From: JANNSX01 sp041397825
Lineage (GTDB): Bacteria > Pseudomonadota > Alphaproteobacteria > Rhizobiales > Hyphomicrobiaceae
Length of the DNA: 64,000 bases
Direction: 5' to 3'
Assembly (NCBI GenBank): GCA_041397825.1
Contig: JAWKVX010000006.1
Location: forward strand, 372,001-436,000
Program-made: the position numbers and the translations under genes
Notes under the pieces: model-generated
Database searches by the model: none
What the model was told of the DNA's origin: nothing
What the model saw: the letters and a program-made list of their open reading frames with translations, nothing else
In this document: in pieces, positions 8,678 through 17,324 of the stretch
Layout of the letters: each line of letters starts with the position of its first letter
Position numbering within the stretch: the stretch's first letter is position 1

Positions 8678-9838
8678 ATGAGTGAAGGCAGTCGTCACGC
8701 GATCGAGCTGGCTGTCGAGGCGATCTATGATGCGGCTCTCGATCCTTCACAGTGGCAGCTGGCCTCCGACTTGATCAGCGACGCGACTTTTGGCGGCTCG
8801 ATGCTGTTGTCCTACGATCGGCACCGGGAGCGAGCCGCGTTTGCGGTAACCTCCCGCCTCAACGAAAGTCTGCTCGACTCCTATTTCAATCACTACCTGA
8901 AGCTCAGCCCGTACATCGCGGCCTATGCCGATGCTCCTCTGAACACGCCGCTGTGGGCAGACACGCTCGTCGACGGGCAGGCTTTGGGGAAATCTGCTTA
9001 CTATAACGAATTCATGGTGCCGGCCGGCATCAGTCCGACGTTCTGCGGCATCAAGCTGAGCCAGCAAGGGAGCGTCCAGGCGAGCATCGGAGTCAATCTG
9101 CGGCGTTCGGAGAATGCTTCGGAATGGCAAGCGACGGAACGGCGGCTCACCTATTTGGGACGGCACATCGTTCGAGCCCTCGAGATCGGGCAGAAAGTCG
9201 ATCGTGCGACGGCCGCCTGCGGGACGTTCTCGGGAATGCTTGAGGCCGTTGCGGCGGCTGTCTTCGTGATCGGCGGGCGTCGAGAGGTCTTGTTTCTCAA
9301 TAGCCGGGCCGAGCAACTGCTGAGGCGAGACCGCCTATTCATGACCAATCCGAGCGGTGAGCTGCATGCCTGGCGACCCGATGACGATGCTCGGCTCGAG
9401 CTCGTTCTGGTTTCGGGCACCCAGGATCGAGGGCTGCCGCTGAAGCTGCGCTCGGCTGCTTGCGACCGGAGCTACGTCGTGTGGCGCATTCCGCTTCAGG
9501 GCTCCTCACGATCCCGGTCATACCATTGGCAGGAGCTTGCACAGCCCGAAATGCCGGGCGCCATGACTCTTCTGATGGTGAGCCCGATCGATTGCTCGCT
9601 CTTCGTGTCTTCCGATGTGATCGGCTCGGTGTTTGGGCTGACGCCGGCGGAAGCCCGGCTGACGGCGGCCGTCGTCAGAGGGATCAGCGTTGCCGAGTAT
9701 GCGCGGAGCATGGGTATCCAGGAGAAGACGGCGCGCAACCAATTGGCGTCCGTGTTCCAGAAGACCGAGGTTGGAAGCCAGTCCGAGCTAGCAGCCTTGG
9801 TGATCAAAGTGGTCGCGCCGGTCTCGAGCTGCAAGTAG
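8678..9838 (+). CDS. LuxR-type helix-turn-helix regulator
   Basis: This 386-residue protein has a long N-terminal region of no recognised family and a LuxR-type DNA-binding domain at about residues 325-375 (FGLTPAEARLTAAVVRGISV, then EYARSMGIQEKTARNQLASV). The order resembles other alphaproteobacterial regulators whose N-terminal half senses a metabolite. It has an AGGAG site 6-7 bp before the ATG. It lies 149 bp after the MttB-like gene and is convergent with the nitrilase gene, so regulation of this patch is a reasonable inference. Confidence 0.85.
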   Translation: MSEGSRHAIELAVEAIYDAALDPSQWQLASDLISDATFGGSMLLSYDRHRERAAFAVTSRLNESLLDSYFNHYLKLSPYIAAYADAPLNTPLWADTLVDGQALGKSAYYNEFMVPAGISPTFCGIKLSQQGSVQASIGVNLRRSENASEWQATERRLTYLGRHIVRALEIGQKVDRATAACGTFSGMLEAVAAAVFVIGGRREVLFLNSRAEQLLRRDRLFMTNPSGELHAWRPDDDARLELVLVSGTQDRGLPLKLRSAACDRSYVVWRIPLQGSSRSRSYHWQELAQPEMPGAMTLLMVSPIDCSLFVSSDVIGSVFGLTPAEARLTAAVVRGISVAEYARSMGIQEKTARNQLASVFQKTEVGSQSELAALVIKVVAPVSSCK

Positions 9839-9967
9839 GCCCTGCAGCCACGGCGCATGTCGCCCGACCATTCGACCCGTCTGGGTCAAATGACCCATGC
9901 CAGCGCCGCCGATCCGTGCTTGGTGGCGAGCGCGGGATCTCCTTGGAGGTCGCGAAACAGCGGGGTC

Positions 9968-10020
9968 CGCCCGAGCGACGCTCTCTCTCCACGTCCCCCA
10001 GGGACGCAGCGTCGCTCGGG
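9968..10020. terminator. Nested inverted repeat between convergent genes
   Basis: An outer perfect 13-bp repeat has arms at 9968-9980 and 10008-10020. Inside it a second perfect 6-bp repeat (9991-9996 and 10000-10005) has a CCA loop. The structure sits 130 bp after the LuxR gene and 10 bp before the end of the nitrilase gene, where a bidirectional terminator is expected. There is no T tract on either side. Confidence 0.5.
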
Positions 10021-10030
10021 CCGGCGCGTC

Positions 10031-10810
10031 TTAGCGACCCTGGAGGCGCGGCCGAAGCGCCGCCAAATCCTGGAAATACGGCAACCGATTGCGCGCGCGT
10101 TCAACAGCGATGGCCTCGATCGTCGCCGAGATGACGGTGCCTGCAGCGCCGGCTCGCGCCAGATCCCGGCCGTCGGGTCCGCAAATGCAACTGCCGCCGA
10201 GAAATGTCACATCGCCCTCGGTGCCGGCATGATTGGCATAGGCTACATAGAGCCCGTTCTCGAAGGCGCGCGCGGGGATGACGCGCTCGGCGACGATCGG
10301 CCATTGCGCACCGAGCGCCGTCGGCACCAACAGGACGTGCGCGCCGGCCTCGGCCGTGGCCCGCACCGCCTCCGGGAACTCGGCATCGTAGCAGATGAGA
10401 AGACCCAGCTTGATCTCGCCAAGCGTGAAGATCGTGAGTCCCGTGCCAGGTGTGAAGTAGGTGCGCTCGAAGCCGGGCGGAATGGCGAGCTTGCGATGAT
10501 GGGCCATGAGGGCGCCGTCGGCACCGAAGGCCAGGGCGGAATTGTACAGCGCCTCTTTCGAAGCTTCGGGAAATCCATAGACGATGGCCTTCCGGTTCAT
10601 CCGGGCGAGACCCGAGATGCGAGCCGCTGAAGGTCCGTCGGCGGGCTCGGCCAGTCGACGGAGCTCTTCACCGACGGCATAGCCCGACAAGAACAGCTCG
10701 GGGCATAGGATGAGCTCCGCATCCGTCTCTTGGACCGTGCGAGCCAGATGTTCGAGCCGATCGGCTGGCATTAGCCCCGCGAGGGCCGATTGGTAGATTG
10801 CAATACGCAT
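10031..10810 (-). CDS. Carbon-nitrogen hydrolase (nitrilase superfamily)
   Basis: The 259-residue cytoplasmic hydrolase shows all three parts of the nitrilase catalytic triad: Glu in ILCPELFLSGY, Lys in AHHRKLAIP and Cys in LLICYDAEFPE. Such enzymes hydrolyse amides or nitriles; the length and ICYD context are closer to amidase or carbamoylase members than to true nitrilases. The gene starts 2 bp after the M24-like gene, so the two form an operon reading away from the decayed racemase-family gene. The substrate is unknown. Confidence 0.9.
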   Translation of the reverse strand: MRIAIYQSALAGLMPADRLEHLARTVQETDAELILCPELFLSGYAVGEELRRLAEPADGPSAARISGLARMNRKAIVYGFPEASKEALYNSALAFGADGALMAHHRKLAIPPGFERTYFTPGTGLTIFTLGEIKLGLLICYDAEFPEAVRATAEAGAHVLLVPTALGAQWPIVAERVIPARAFENGLYVAYANHAGTEGDVTFLGGSCICGPDGRDLARAGAAGTVISATIEAIAVERARNRLPYFQDLAALRPRLQGR

Positions 10811-10812
10811 GG

Positions 10813-11970
10813 CTACCGGTCGACGACGAGGATCTTACGCGGATAATCGGTCAGATAATCGCTGCCGGTCTCGGTCACGACGATCGAATCGCCGATGCGG
10901 CCGCCGTGCTGGCCATCGATGGAGATGCCGCCGTCGACGGCGAAAGTCATGCCCGGTTTGAGGATCGTCGTATCGCCGGCCTTCAGCTCGGGACTCTCGA
11001 GATAGGCCATGCCGATCGACCGGCCAGTCCGATAGCCGGTCTCGTAGCCGCGTGCGCGATAGACCTCGTTCGCCGCATCGGCGATGCTCTCCGCCGTGAC
11101 GCCGGGCCGGATCGCCCTGATGGCCGCCTGTTGGGCATCGATGGCGGCTTGCTGCACGTCGGCCGCCTCGGTCGATACCTCGCGGATGAAGAACATGCGA
11201 TCGAAGCCGAGCTTGTATTGTTTGAACTGGGCCATGTTGCAGAAACAGAAGTAGACCGGGTCGCCCTTGGCGAAGGGTTTCACGCTGGCGCGGCGGTGCA
11301 CCATCGAGGTGTCGCGGCCGGACTGCATGATCTGAAGATTGTGGATCATCGGCGAGACAAAGGCTTCCCACCCCTTGGCCGTCAGGAAACCGGCGGCGGC
11401 GCGCGTACCCGCATTGATGACGGCAAGCGCTGCTTCATACTCCAGGGCGCCTTCCGCCAGCGCGCCCTCCGCTGCCGCCATCATGGCGCCGGCGATCTTG
11501 CCGGCCTGCTTCATGACGGCGATCTCCTCGGGTGACTTGATCATGCGCATCTCGCCGAGCAACGGTGAGACGTCGACGAGCCTGGTTTCCGGCATGCGGT
11601 CGTCGAGCCAATTGCGCACGACGGCGGGGAGCACGCTCCGTTCGACGCCGATCTGTCCCGGAGTCGAGCCGATCGCCTTGGCCAGCACGTTTTCCCAGCG
11701 GAGCTCGCCGGCATCGGTCCAGGGCATGACCTTCTCGACCCAGGTCATCTTCGCGACCATCTCGCTCTCCATGAGCGGAGTGACGACGACCGGGGTATCG
11801 TCGCGCCTCAGGACGAGGAAGGTCGGTCGGCCGAACTCGACCGAGAGATAGCCCCAGAAGCCGGCAAGATAGGCAATGGAGCTCTCGTCGGTGATGACGG
11901 CGACGTCGATGCCGGCATCGCCGAGACGGCGTTGAAACTCTGCTGTTCTTTGGCGGGCTTGATCGAGCAT
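10813..11970 (-). CDS. M24-fold (creatinase/Xaa-Pro dipeptidase-like) protein with degenerate metal site
   Basis: The 385-residue product has the pita-bread layout: an N-terminal creatinase domain (about 1-135, RLGDAGIDVAVITDESSIAY), then an M24 domain after RMIKSPEEIAVMKQAGKIA. The five metal ligands of M24 peptidases are mostly not seen. The usual DxG region reads YFCFCNMAQ, GHGIG is replaced by RTGRSIGMA, the usual IEPG glutamate is in AVDGGIS, and the last glutamate is replaced in GRIGDSIV; one Asp (GFDRMFF) persists. It may act without metals, as creatinase does. It is co-transcribed with the nitrilase. An ectoine- or creatine-type substrate would be speculation. Confidence 0.8.
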   Translation of the reverse strand: MLDQARQRTAEFQRRLGDAGIDVAVITDESSIAYLAGFWGYLSVEFGRPTFLVLRRDDTPVVVTPLMESEMVAKMTWVEKVMPWTDAGELRWENVLAKAIGSTPGQIGVERSVLPAVVRNWLDDRMPETRLVDVSPLLGEMRMIKSPEEIAVMKQAGKIAGAMMAAAEGALAEGALEYEAALAVINAGTRAAAGFLTAKGWEAFVSPMIHNLQIMQSGRDTSMVHRRASVKPFAKGDPVYFCFCNMAQFKQYKLGFDRMFFIREVSTEAADVQQAAIDAQQAAIRAIRPGVTAESIADAANEVYRARGYETGYRTGRSIGMAYLESPELKAGDTTILKPGMTFAVDGGISIDGQHGGRIGDSIVVTETGSDYLTDYPRKILVVDR

Positions 11971-12142
11971 TGGCCATCTATCCAGTGTTGTGCGGGAGCA
12001 TTTGCCCGCAATCAGGTTGCACGATCCACAATCGCAGTGCCAGACCTATCCGACATGCCGTAGGCTCGGTGCACCCGGAACGGATCCGACCTTGTCCGCA
12101 GAGCCCCCGGCCGTCCATTCTCCCTCTCGCGCGGCACTCTAA

Positions 12143-12609
12143 GACAGGGGGCGGCGCCATCGCGCCAGGATAGGCTGCGTACTTCAGGCAACCGAGCAGA
12201 CGATCCAGGACGACGTCCTGCACTTCCGGCCGGCGGGCGTCGGCATTCACTTCGCGCGCGCCGCCCTTCCAGTTTCGATCACCAGCGCCAGTCTTGCCGC
12301 GCAGGCCGACCTGCTGGCAACGGCCGCGGCCACCCTCCTGTCCGACGGATCGCTGGACGTCGTCTGCTATGCCTGCACCTCGGGAAGCCTCGTCATCGGC
12401 GATTTTGCGCTGTCGCTCGATCGGCCCGACGCGGATGCGATCTTCGTGTGGTTCGGCGCGCTTCGGACTCTCGATGTCGTCAAGGCGATCGAGCGGCGCG
12501 CCGCCAAGCCCGTCATTGCGAGCAACCAGGCGATGATCGGAATACGCTCTGTCTGGTGGGCGTCGATGACAGGATCACCGGCTGCGGGTCTCTGTCAGAA
12601 CGGCATTGA
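12143..12609 (+). pseudogene. Decayed maleate isomerase / arylmalonate decarboxylase family gene
   Basis: Conceptual translation from 12167 gives ARIGCVLQATEQTIQDDV, then AGVGIHFARAALPVSIT and LDVVCYACTSGSLVIGD, the N-terminal half of the Asp/Glu racemase superfamily (maleate isomerase, arylmalonate decarboxylase). It then jumps to DADAIFVWFGALRTLDVVKA and KPVIASNQAM, the C-terminal part, so the middle (roughly 70-80 codons by family length) appears deleted. Near 12540 the frame breaks: reading continues one frame over as TLCLVGVDDRITGCGSLSE to a stop at 12609. The second catalytic Cys position (normally SCT) reads WFG. No clear start codon was found. Confidence 0.75.
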
Positions 12610-12615
12610 GGGTTC

Positions 12616-14754
12616 TCAGAGGCGCCCCTCGGACAACACGCCGAGCAAACCGGGTATGGCGGCGAGCGCCGACTTGACCGACTTGGCGTCTGTTTTGCTC
12701 AACCGTTGCGCGTCGACCCGGCTCCCCGGCGTCTTTCCGGCAGCAATGTCGACGAGCTGCTGGTCGAGGATGGTGTCGAGCAGAATGCCGTGCGCCGCAA
12801 TCGCTGCCTCGATGTCGTCGGTCGACCCGATCTTCAACGCGCGGGCTGCCTCGAGCCGCTCGCGCGTCGACCGTGCCCTGATTTCGTGCTTGATGGCGAG
12901 GATGCGCGCGGCGGTGAAAATCGGCATCAAGCCGCCCTTTTTCAGATCGACCCGCCCATCTTCCTCGGTTCTCAGCTTGCCGAAGAGTGTCACTGGCGCG
13001 TGCCAGTCCCGGGCGAGCTCGGCAAGCAACAGGAGGAACTGGGGGTTGGTCCGGGCGGCCCGGTGGGCGTCGGCAAGGATAGACTCGGCAAGTTCGCCAT
13101 CGCCATGGACCGGGATGCCGTCGAAAAAGATGTCGATATCGAGCAGGTCCTTGGGCGCGGATCGCCGGACCCAACTCTCGATCACTGCATGCCAGCCCTC
13201 GCGACTATGTCGCCAGGCGGCATTTCTCGCCATGACACCGCCCTTGCAGAGAGGGATGCCGATGACGTCGAGGATTTCCGCAAAGTGCTGTCCAAGTTTG
13301 GCGAAGTACTGGTCCGCCGGGCCATCCGGTTCACCGGCCGCATAGACGACGGCGTTGTCCTGGTCGGCCGCGAGAAGGCTCTCGCCGCGTCCGCCCGAGC
13401 CCAGAACCAGAACGGTGTATGCAACCGGCGGTGCGCCCAGGCCTTCCGAAACCAGGCGGGCCTCGGCAATCTGGGCGGCGCGGGCCGTCATGGCGCATAG
13501 TTCTCCACTGATGATCGAGGCCACGCGCCGGGCGTCGACGGCTTCCTGCCGGAGACTCTCCGCGACCTCCGGCAGCCGGCTCCAGTTGCGAGCCAGGTCC
13601 TCGACGGTCGACGCCTGGTCGAGGGAATCGCGCAAGGTAAGTGCGGCACTGGCGCGCTGCCGCAACAGGTTTCGCGGGGTGACCATACCGACGATGGCGC
13701 CGGAGTCGTCTCGGACCGGCAGATGCCTGAGCTTCAAGCGGTCCATGCGGGCGATGGCCCGATAGATGAAGTCGTCGGCCGACACGGTCTGGAGAGGTGC
13801 GCTCATATAGTCGGCGACCGGCTGCGCCGTTCCGCTGTCGCGCTCCCGCATCACCGCTCTGAGGAGATCGCGCTCCGTCACGAGACCGGTCCTGCCGTCT
13901 GCCGTCTCCACGATGACCGAGCTGATACTTTTGTCGAGCAGCACGCGCAGCACCTCGGATGTATTGGACGTGCCGGCTACTGCGACGACGGGGGAGGCCA
14001 TGACATCGGCGACGCGGTGACGGTAAGGATAGCTGTCGATGCGCAGCGTCGCCTGCTCGCGCTGGCCGGGTGGCGAGAGCTCGGCCCAGCCGGCCGCTGT
14101 CGACGTCGACCGCTCGGCGTCGAAACGCCGGGAGGCCGCTTCTGCCTCTGCAAGTGTGCGAATCCCGGCGGCCCTAAGATGCGGCACGAGAGCGATGAAG
14201 ATCCCAGCCGTCGCCATCGCGTCGCCCAGGGCCCGGTGACGCCGGGTGACGTCGACGCTCAGCCAGTCGGCCAGAGCATCGACGGAGTAGCTGGCAAGGC
14301 TTGGTGCCGCTGCCCGGGCAAGCAACCCGACGTCGAGGGATCGCGGCGCCTGCCAGGGTAGTCCCGCAAGCGCGTGCTCCCGCGCCAGCATGGCGAGGTC
14401 GAAGCCCGTGTTGTGACCGATCAGGACGAAGGATTGCAAAAAGCCTGCAAGCCGCGGGGCGACGTCCTTGAATGTCGGAGCGCCCGCCAGATCCGAGTCC
14501 TTGATGCCATGGATCTGTGTTGCCGTGTGCGGAATAGGCGAGCCCGGAGCAACAAGTATTTCAAGAACTACGTCGTTGTTTAGGCGCCCTTTTTCGAGAC
14601 CAATGCCGCCGATTTCTACAATTCTTGCGCGCTTGGGATCAAGGCCGGTCGTCTCGGTATCGAGCACGACGGCATCGAGACCGACCAGCGGAATGGAATC
14701 GTAGGCTTGGCTCAAGACTCGGCTCCGACTGCCTGTCATAGGCAAAGTTGCCAT
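12616..14754 (-). CDS. DnaQ-like exonuclease fused to CBS pair and DUF294 nucleotidyltransferase-like domain
   Basis: Numbered from the ATG at 14754 (712 residues). Residues about 25-190 are a DEDDh exonuclease with VVLDTETTGLD (Exo I), LIGHNTGFDLAML (Exo II) and HRALGDA (Exo III). Residues about 245-365 hold two CBS motifs (HRVADVMASPVVAV and PVADYMSAPLQTV). From about 375 to the end is a DUF294 region with VLVLGSGGRGESLLAADQDN, a GlnD-like nucleotidyltransferase motif. The ORF extends to 14880, but upstream residues look non-coding. DUF294-CBS proteins are often next to acetate-type symporters, as here. Regulation of transport through nucleotide binding or transfer is inference. Confidence 0.88.
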   Translation of the reverse strand: MATLPMTGSRSRVLSQAYDSIPLVGLDAVVLDTETTGLDPKRARIVEIGGIGLEKGRLNNDVVLEILVAPGSPIPHTATQIHGIKDSDLAGAPTFKDVAPRLAGFLQSFVLIGHNTGFDLAMLAREHALAGLPWQAPRSLDVGLLARAAAPSLASYSVDALADWLSVDVTRRHRALGDAMATAGIFIALVPHLRAAGIRTLAEAEAASRRFDAERSTSTAAGWAELSPPGQREQATLRIDSYPYRHRVADVMASPVVAVAGTSNTSEVLRVLLDKSISSVIVETADGRTGLVTERDLLRAVMRERDSGTAQPVADYMSAPLQTVSADDFIYRAIARMDRLKLRHLPVRDDSGAIVGMVTPRNLLRQRASAALTLRDSLDQASTVEDLARNWSRLPEVAESLRQEAVDARRVASIISGELCAMTARAAQIAEARLVSEGLGAPPVAYTVLVLGSGGRGESLLAADQDNAVVYAAGEPDGPADQYFAKLGQHFAEILDVIGIPLCKGGVMARNAAWRHSREGWHAVIESWVRRSAPKDLLDIDIFFDGIPVHGDGELAESILADAHRAARTNPQFLLLLAELARDWHAPVTLFGKLRTEEDGRVDLKKGGLMPIFTAARILAIKHEIRARSTRERLEAARALKIGSTDDIEAAIAAHGILLDTILDQQLVDIAAGKTPGSRVDAQRLSKTDAKSVKSALAAIPGLLGVLSEGRL

Positions 14755-14919
14755 GACCAGAAGGCCGTTGTGCAACGAAGAAAGACATCGGCCAAGCCCA
14801 TCCGCAAGCGCGATTTCAACTTTACCGCTCCGCGATATTTGACTAATTGAGGCAACAGGGCGGCAATCGACAGTCGACAATGCGAAGCGATCGCCGGGTC
14901 TTTGGGGAAGGAGCTAATC

Positions 14920-15180
14920 GTGACAGAGCATCATAGGCAGGATGAATACTGGGGGAGAACCTCCCGCCTGATGTGGATCATGCTGGCGCTGTGGTTATTC
15001 TTCAGCTTCATCATCCACTTTTTCGTCAACGCACTGAACTCGATCACAATCCTGGGCTTCCCGCTTGGCTTCTACATGGCGGCGCAGGGCTCGCTCATCG
15101 CCTTCGTGATCATGCTGTTCATCTTTGCCAAGAGCCAGAACAGCATCGATCGTGACACCGGCATGGCTGAGGAGGAGTAG
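14920..15180 (+). CDS. DUF4212 small subunit of sodium:solute symporter
   Basis: The 86-residue protein has two transmembrane segments (MLALWLFFSFIIHFFVNAL and FYMAAQGSLIAFVIMLFIFA) linked by a short loop, as in DUF4212 proteins that precede VC_2705-type symporters. The GTG at 14920 is preceded by GGGGAAGGAG at ideal distance, so it is preferred over an upstream TTG. The symporter gene starts 8 bp downstream. A role as an accessory subunit is inferred from the conserved gene pair. Confidence 0.88.
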   Translation: MTEHHRQDEYWGRTSRLMWIMLALWLFFSFIIHFFVNALNSITILGFPLGFYMAAQGSLIAFVIMLFIFAKSQNSIDRDTGMAEEE

Positions 15181-15187
15181 AGCAATT

Positions 15188-17197
15188 ATGGCTACTAAAG
15201 AGCAAGCTGCGCCCGGTGATTTCGTCTCCAATCTCGGAAAGATCTACGGGCTCTACACAGGCGGATTCTTCGTCTTCGTCGCAATCATCGCCGTTCTCGA
15301 GCAGATGGGCGTGCCGAACCGCATTCTCGGCTACATGTTCGTGGGCCTGACGCTTCTCGTCTATGCCTTTATCGGCGTTTTGACCCGGACGATGCAGGTC
15401 GGCGAGTATTATGTCGCCGGCCGTCGCGTGCCGGCCTTTTACAATGGCATGGCGACAGGGGCCGACTGGATGTCGGGCGCCTCGTTCGTCGGCATGGCCG
15501 GCACACTTTATGCCCTCGGCTACGACGGCCTCGCCTTCGTGCTCGGCTGGACCGGCGGCTATGTGCTGGTGGCCGTGTTGATCGCACCTTACCTGAGGAA
15601 ATTTGGCGCCTACACGGTTCCGGACTTTCTCGCCGAGCGCTACGGCGGATGGTTCCCGAGGCTGCTCGGCGTCATCGTCCTGATCTGCTGCTCCTTCACC
15701 TATGTGACGGCACAGATCTATGCGACAGGCATCATCGCCTCGCGCTTCCTCGGTCTCGACTTCCAGGTCGCGGTCTATGCGGGTCTGCTCGGCATCCTGC
15801 TCTGCTCGATGCTAGGTGGCATGCGCGCGGTGACCTGGACGCAGGTGGCGCAATACATTGTTCTGATCGTGGCTTACCTCGTCCCGGTCGTGATCCTGTC
15901 GACCCAGAAGTACGGCCTGCCCATTCCGCAGATTTCTTATGGTCAGGCGCTCCAGGACATCACGGCCCGCGAGGGCGCCATGATCGCGCAGGGGCTGGCG
16001 GATGTGAAGTCGCTGAAGCCGCATACGACGCCGTTCACCACCTACGATACGCTGAACTATTTTGGGCTCATTCTCTGCCTGATGGTCGGCACGGCGTCGT
16101 TGCCGCATATTCTGATGCGCTACTTCACGACACCGTCGGTGCGTGAGGCGCGTCAGTCGGTGGCATGGTCGTTGTTCTTTATCTTCCTCCTCTACTTCAC
16201 GGCGCCGGCCTATGCCGCCTTCGCGAAGCTGGAGGTCTACAACAACGTGATCGGCCAGACGCTGGCGAGCTTGCCGGACTGGGTCTACACCTACGGCAAC
16301 CTCGGTCTCGTCAAGATCTGCGGTGTCGGAGCGACCTCTGTCGATGCGATCCGCGAAGCCTGCGCCAAGGCCGTCCAATACACGGGCGACATGGGGCAGT
16401 TCACGCATCTGCTGCGACATCAGGACTTCGCCATCGACAACGACGTGGTCGTGATCTCGACGCCCGAGATCGCCGGCATGCCGTATGTGATCGCCGGTCT
16501 GGTGGCGGCCGGAGGCCTGGCGGCGGCGCTGTCGACAGCCGATGGTCTCCTGCTGGCGATCGCCAACGCGCTTTCTCACGACATCTACTACAAGATGCTC
16601 GACAGGAATGCGCCGACGGCGCGCCGGTTGATAGTCGCCCGCGTGCTCCTTGTGCTCGTCGCCATCGCTGCGGCCTACACGGCCTCGACCAAGCCAGCCG
16701 ACATCTTGTCCATGGTGGCCTGGGCCTTCTCGTTGGCCGCCGCCGGTCTCTTCCCGGCGTTGGTGCTCGGGGTCTGGTCAAAACGGACCAACGGCTACGG
16801 CGCCGTTGCCGGCATGATCATTGGCTTCGGGATGTGTCTCTACTATCTCGTGGGCACGCGCTATTTCGCGTCGAGCTTCTACGAGACGTGGAGCTTCCTG
16901 TCGTCGGCAAGCCCGGAAGCTGCGGCGAAGTATGCTGAGCTGAAGCAGGCTTGGATGTCGGCTACGGGCGATGCGCAGGCGGCGGCCTGGACTGCTTTCG
17001 ACAAGCATGCGCAGTCGGTTGCCAACTGGTGGGGCCTGCGGAACATCTCGGCAGCCCTGTTCGCCCTGCCAGTCGGCTTCATTGTCATGTGGGTCGTCAG
17101 CCGGATCACGCCGGCGCCGTCCCAGACGATGCAGGACATGATCGACAATATCCGCCGGCCGAAGGGCGATATGATCCTGCAGGAGAAGACCAACTGA
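15188..17197 (+). CDS. Sodium:solute symporter (ActP/VC_2705-like monocarboxylate permease)
   Basis: The 669-residue, about 13-15-helix transporter belongs to the SSS family. Family marks include EYYVAGRRVPAFYNGMATGA, ADWMSGASFVGMAGT and LVAAGGLAAALSTADGLLLA, the last being the region near the second sodium site. A loop around residues 560-610 (ETWSFLSSASPEAAAKYAEL) is hydrophilic. It belongs to the branch paired with DUF4212 and close to acetate permease ActP, so short carboxylates are likely substrates; this is inference. The ATG at 15188 was chosen because the frame overlaps the upstream gene before it. A clear terminator follows. Confidence 0.93.
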   Translation: MATKEQAAPGDFVSNLGKIYGLYTGGFFVFVAIIAVLEQMGVPNRILGYMFVGLTLLVYAFIGVLTRTMQVGEYYVAGRRVPAFYNGMATGADWMSGASFVGMAGTLYALGYDGLAFVLGWTGGYVLVAVLIAPYLRKFGAYTVPDFLAERYGGWFPRLLGVIVLICCSFTYVTAQIYATGIIASRFLGLDFQVAVYAGLLGILLCSMLGGMRAVTWTQVAQYIVLIVAYLVPVVILSTQKYGLPIPQISYGQALQDITAREGAMIAQGLADVKSLKPHTTPFTTYDTLNYFGLILCLMVGTASLPHILMRYFTTPSVREARQSVAWSLFFIFLLYFTAPAYAAFAKLEVYNNVIGQTLASLPDWVYTYGNLGLVKICGVGATSVDAIREACAKAVQYTGDMGQFTHLLRHQDFAIDNDVVVISTPEIAGMPYVIAGLVAAGGLAAALSTADGLLLAIANALSHDIYYKMLDRNAPTARRLIVARVLLVLVAIAAAYTASTKPADILSMVAWAFSLAAAGLFPALVLGVWSKRTNGYGAVAGMIIGFGMCLYYLVGTRYFASSFYETWSFLSSASPEAAAKYAELKQAWMSATGDAQAAAWTAFDKHAQSVANWWGLRNISAALFALPVGFIVMWVVSRITPAPSQTMQDMIDNIRRPKGDMILQEKTN

Positions 17198-17223
17198 CGA
17201 CCGGCGACAGCGGTCGACATTGG

Positions 17224-17249
17224 AGAAGGGCGGGGCAACCCGCCCTTCT
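17224..17249 (+). terminator. Rho-independent terminator of the symporter operon
   Basis: Eleven perfect base pairs (17224-17234 with 17239-17249) close a GCAA loop, followed by TCCGTTTT. It begins 27 bp after the symporter stop codon. Confidence 0.8.
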
Positions 17250-17324
17250 TCCGTTTTCCGGTTGCGGTGTCGACAGTGTTGGACGAAAGTCCCTCGATCA
17301 TCGAGGTTCAATGGAGCGTTCGCT

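Noticed and set aside
11978..12250. Minus-strand 90-codon frame between the M24-like gene and the racemase remnant
   Set aside because: It overlaps recognisable sequence on the other strand and has no family features; Cys/Arg-rich composition suggests a shadow.
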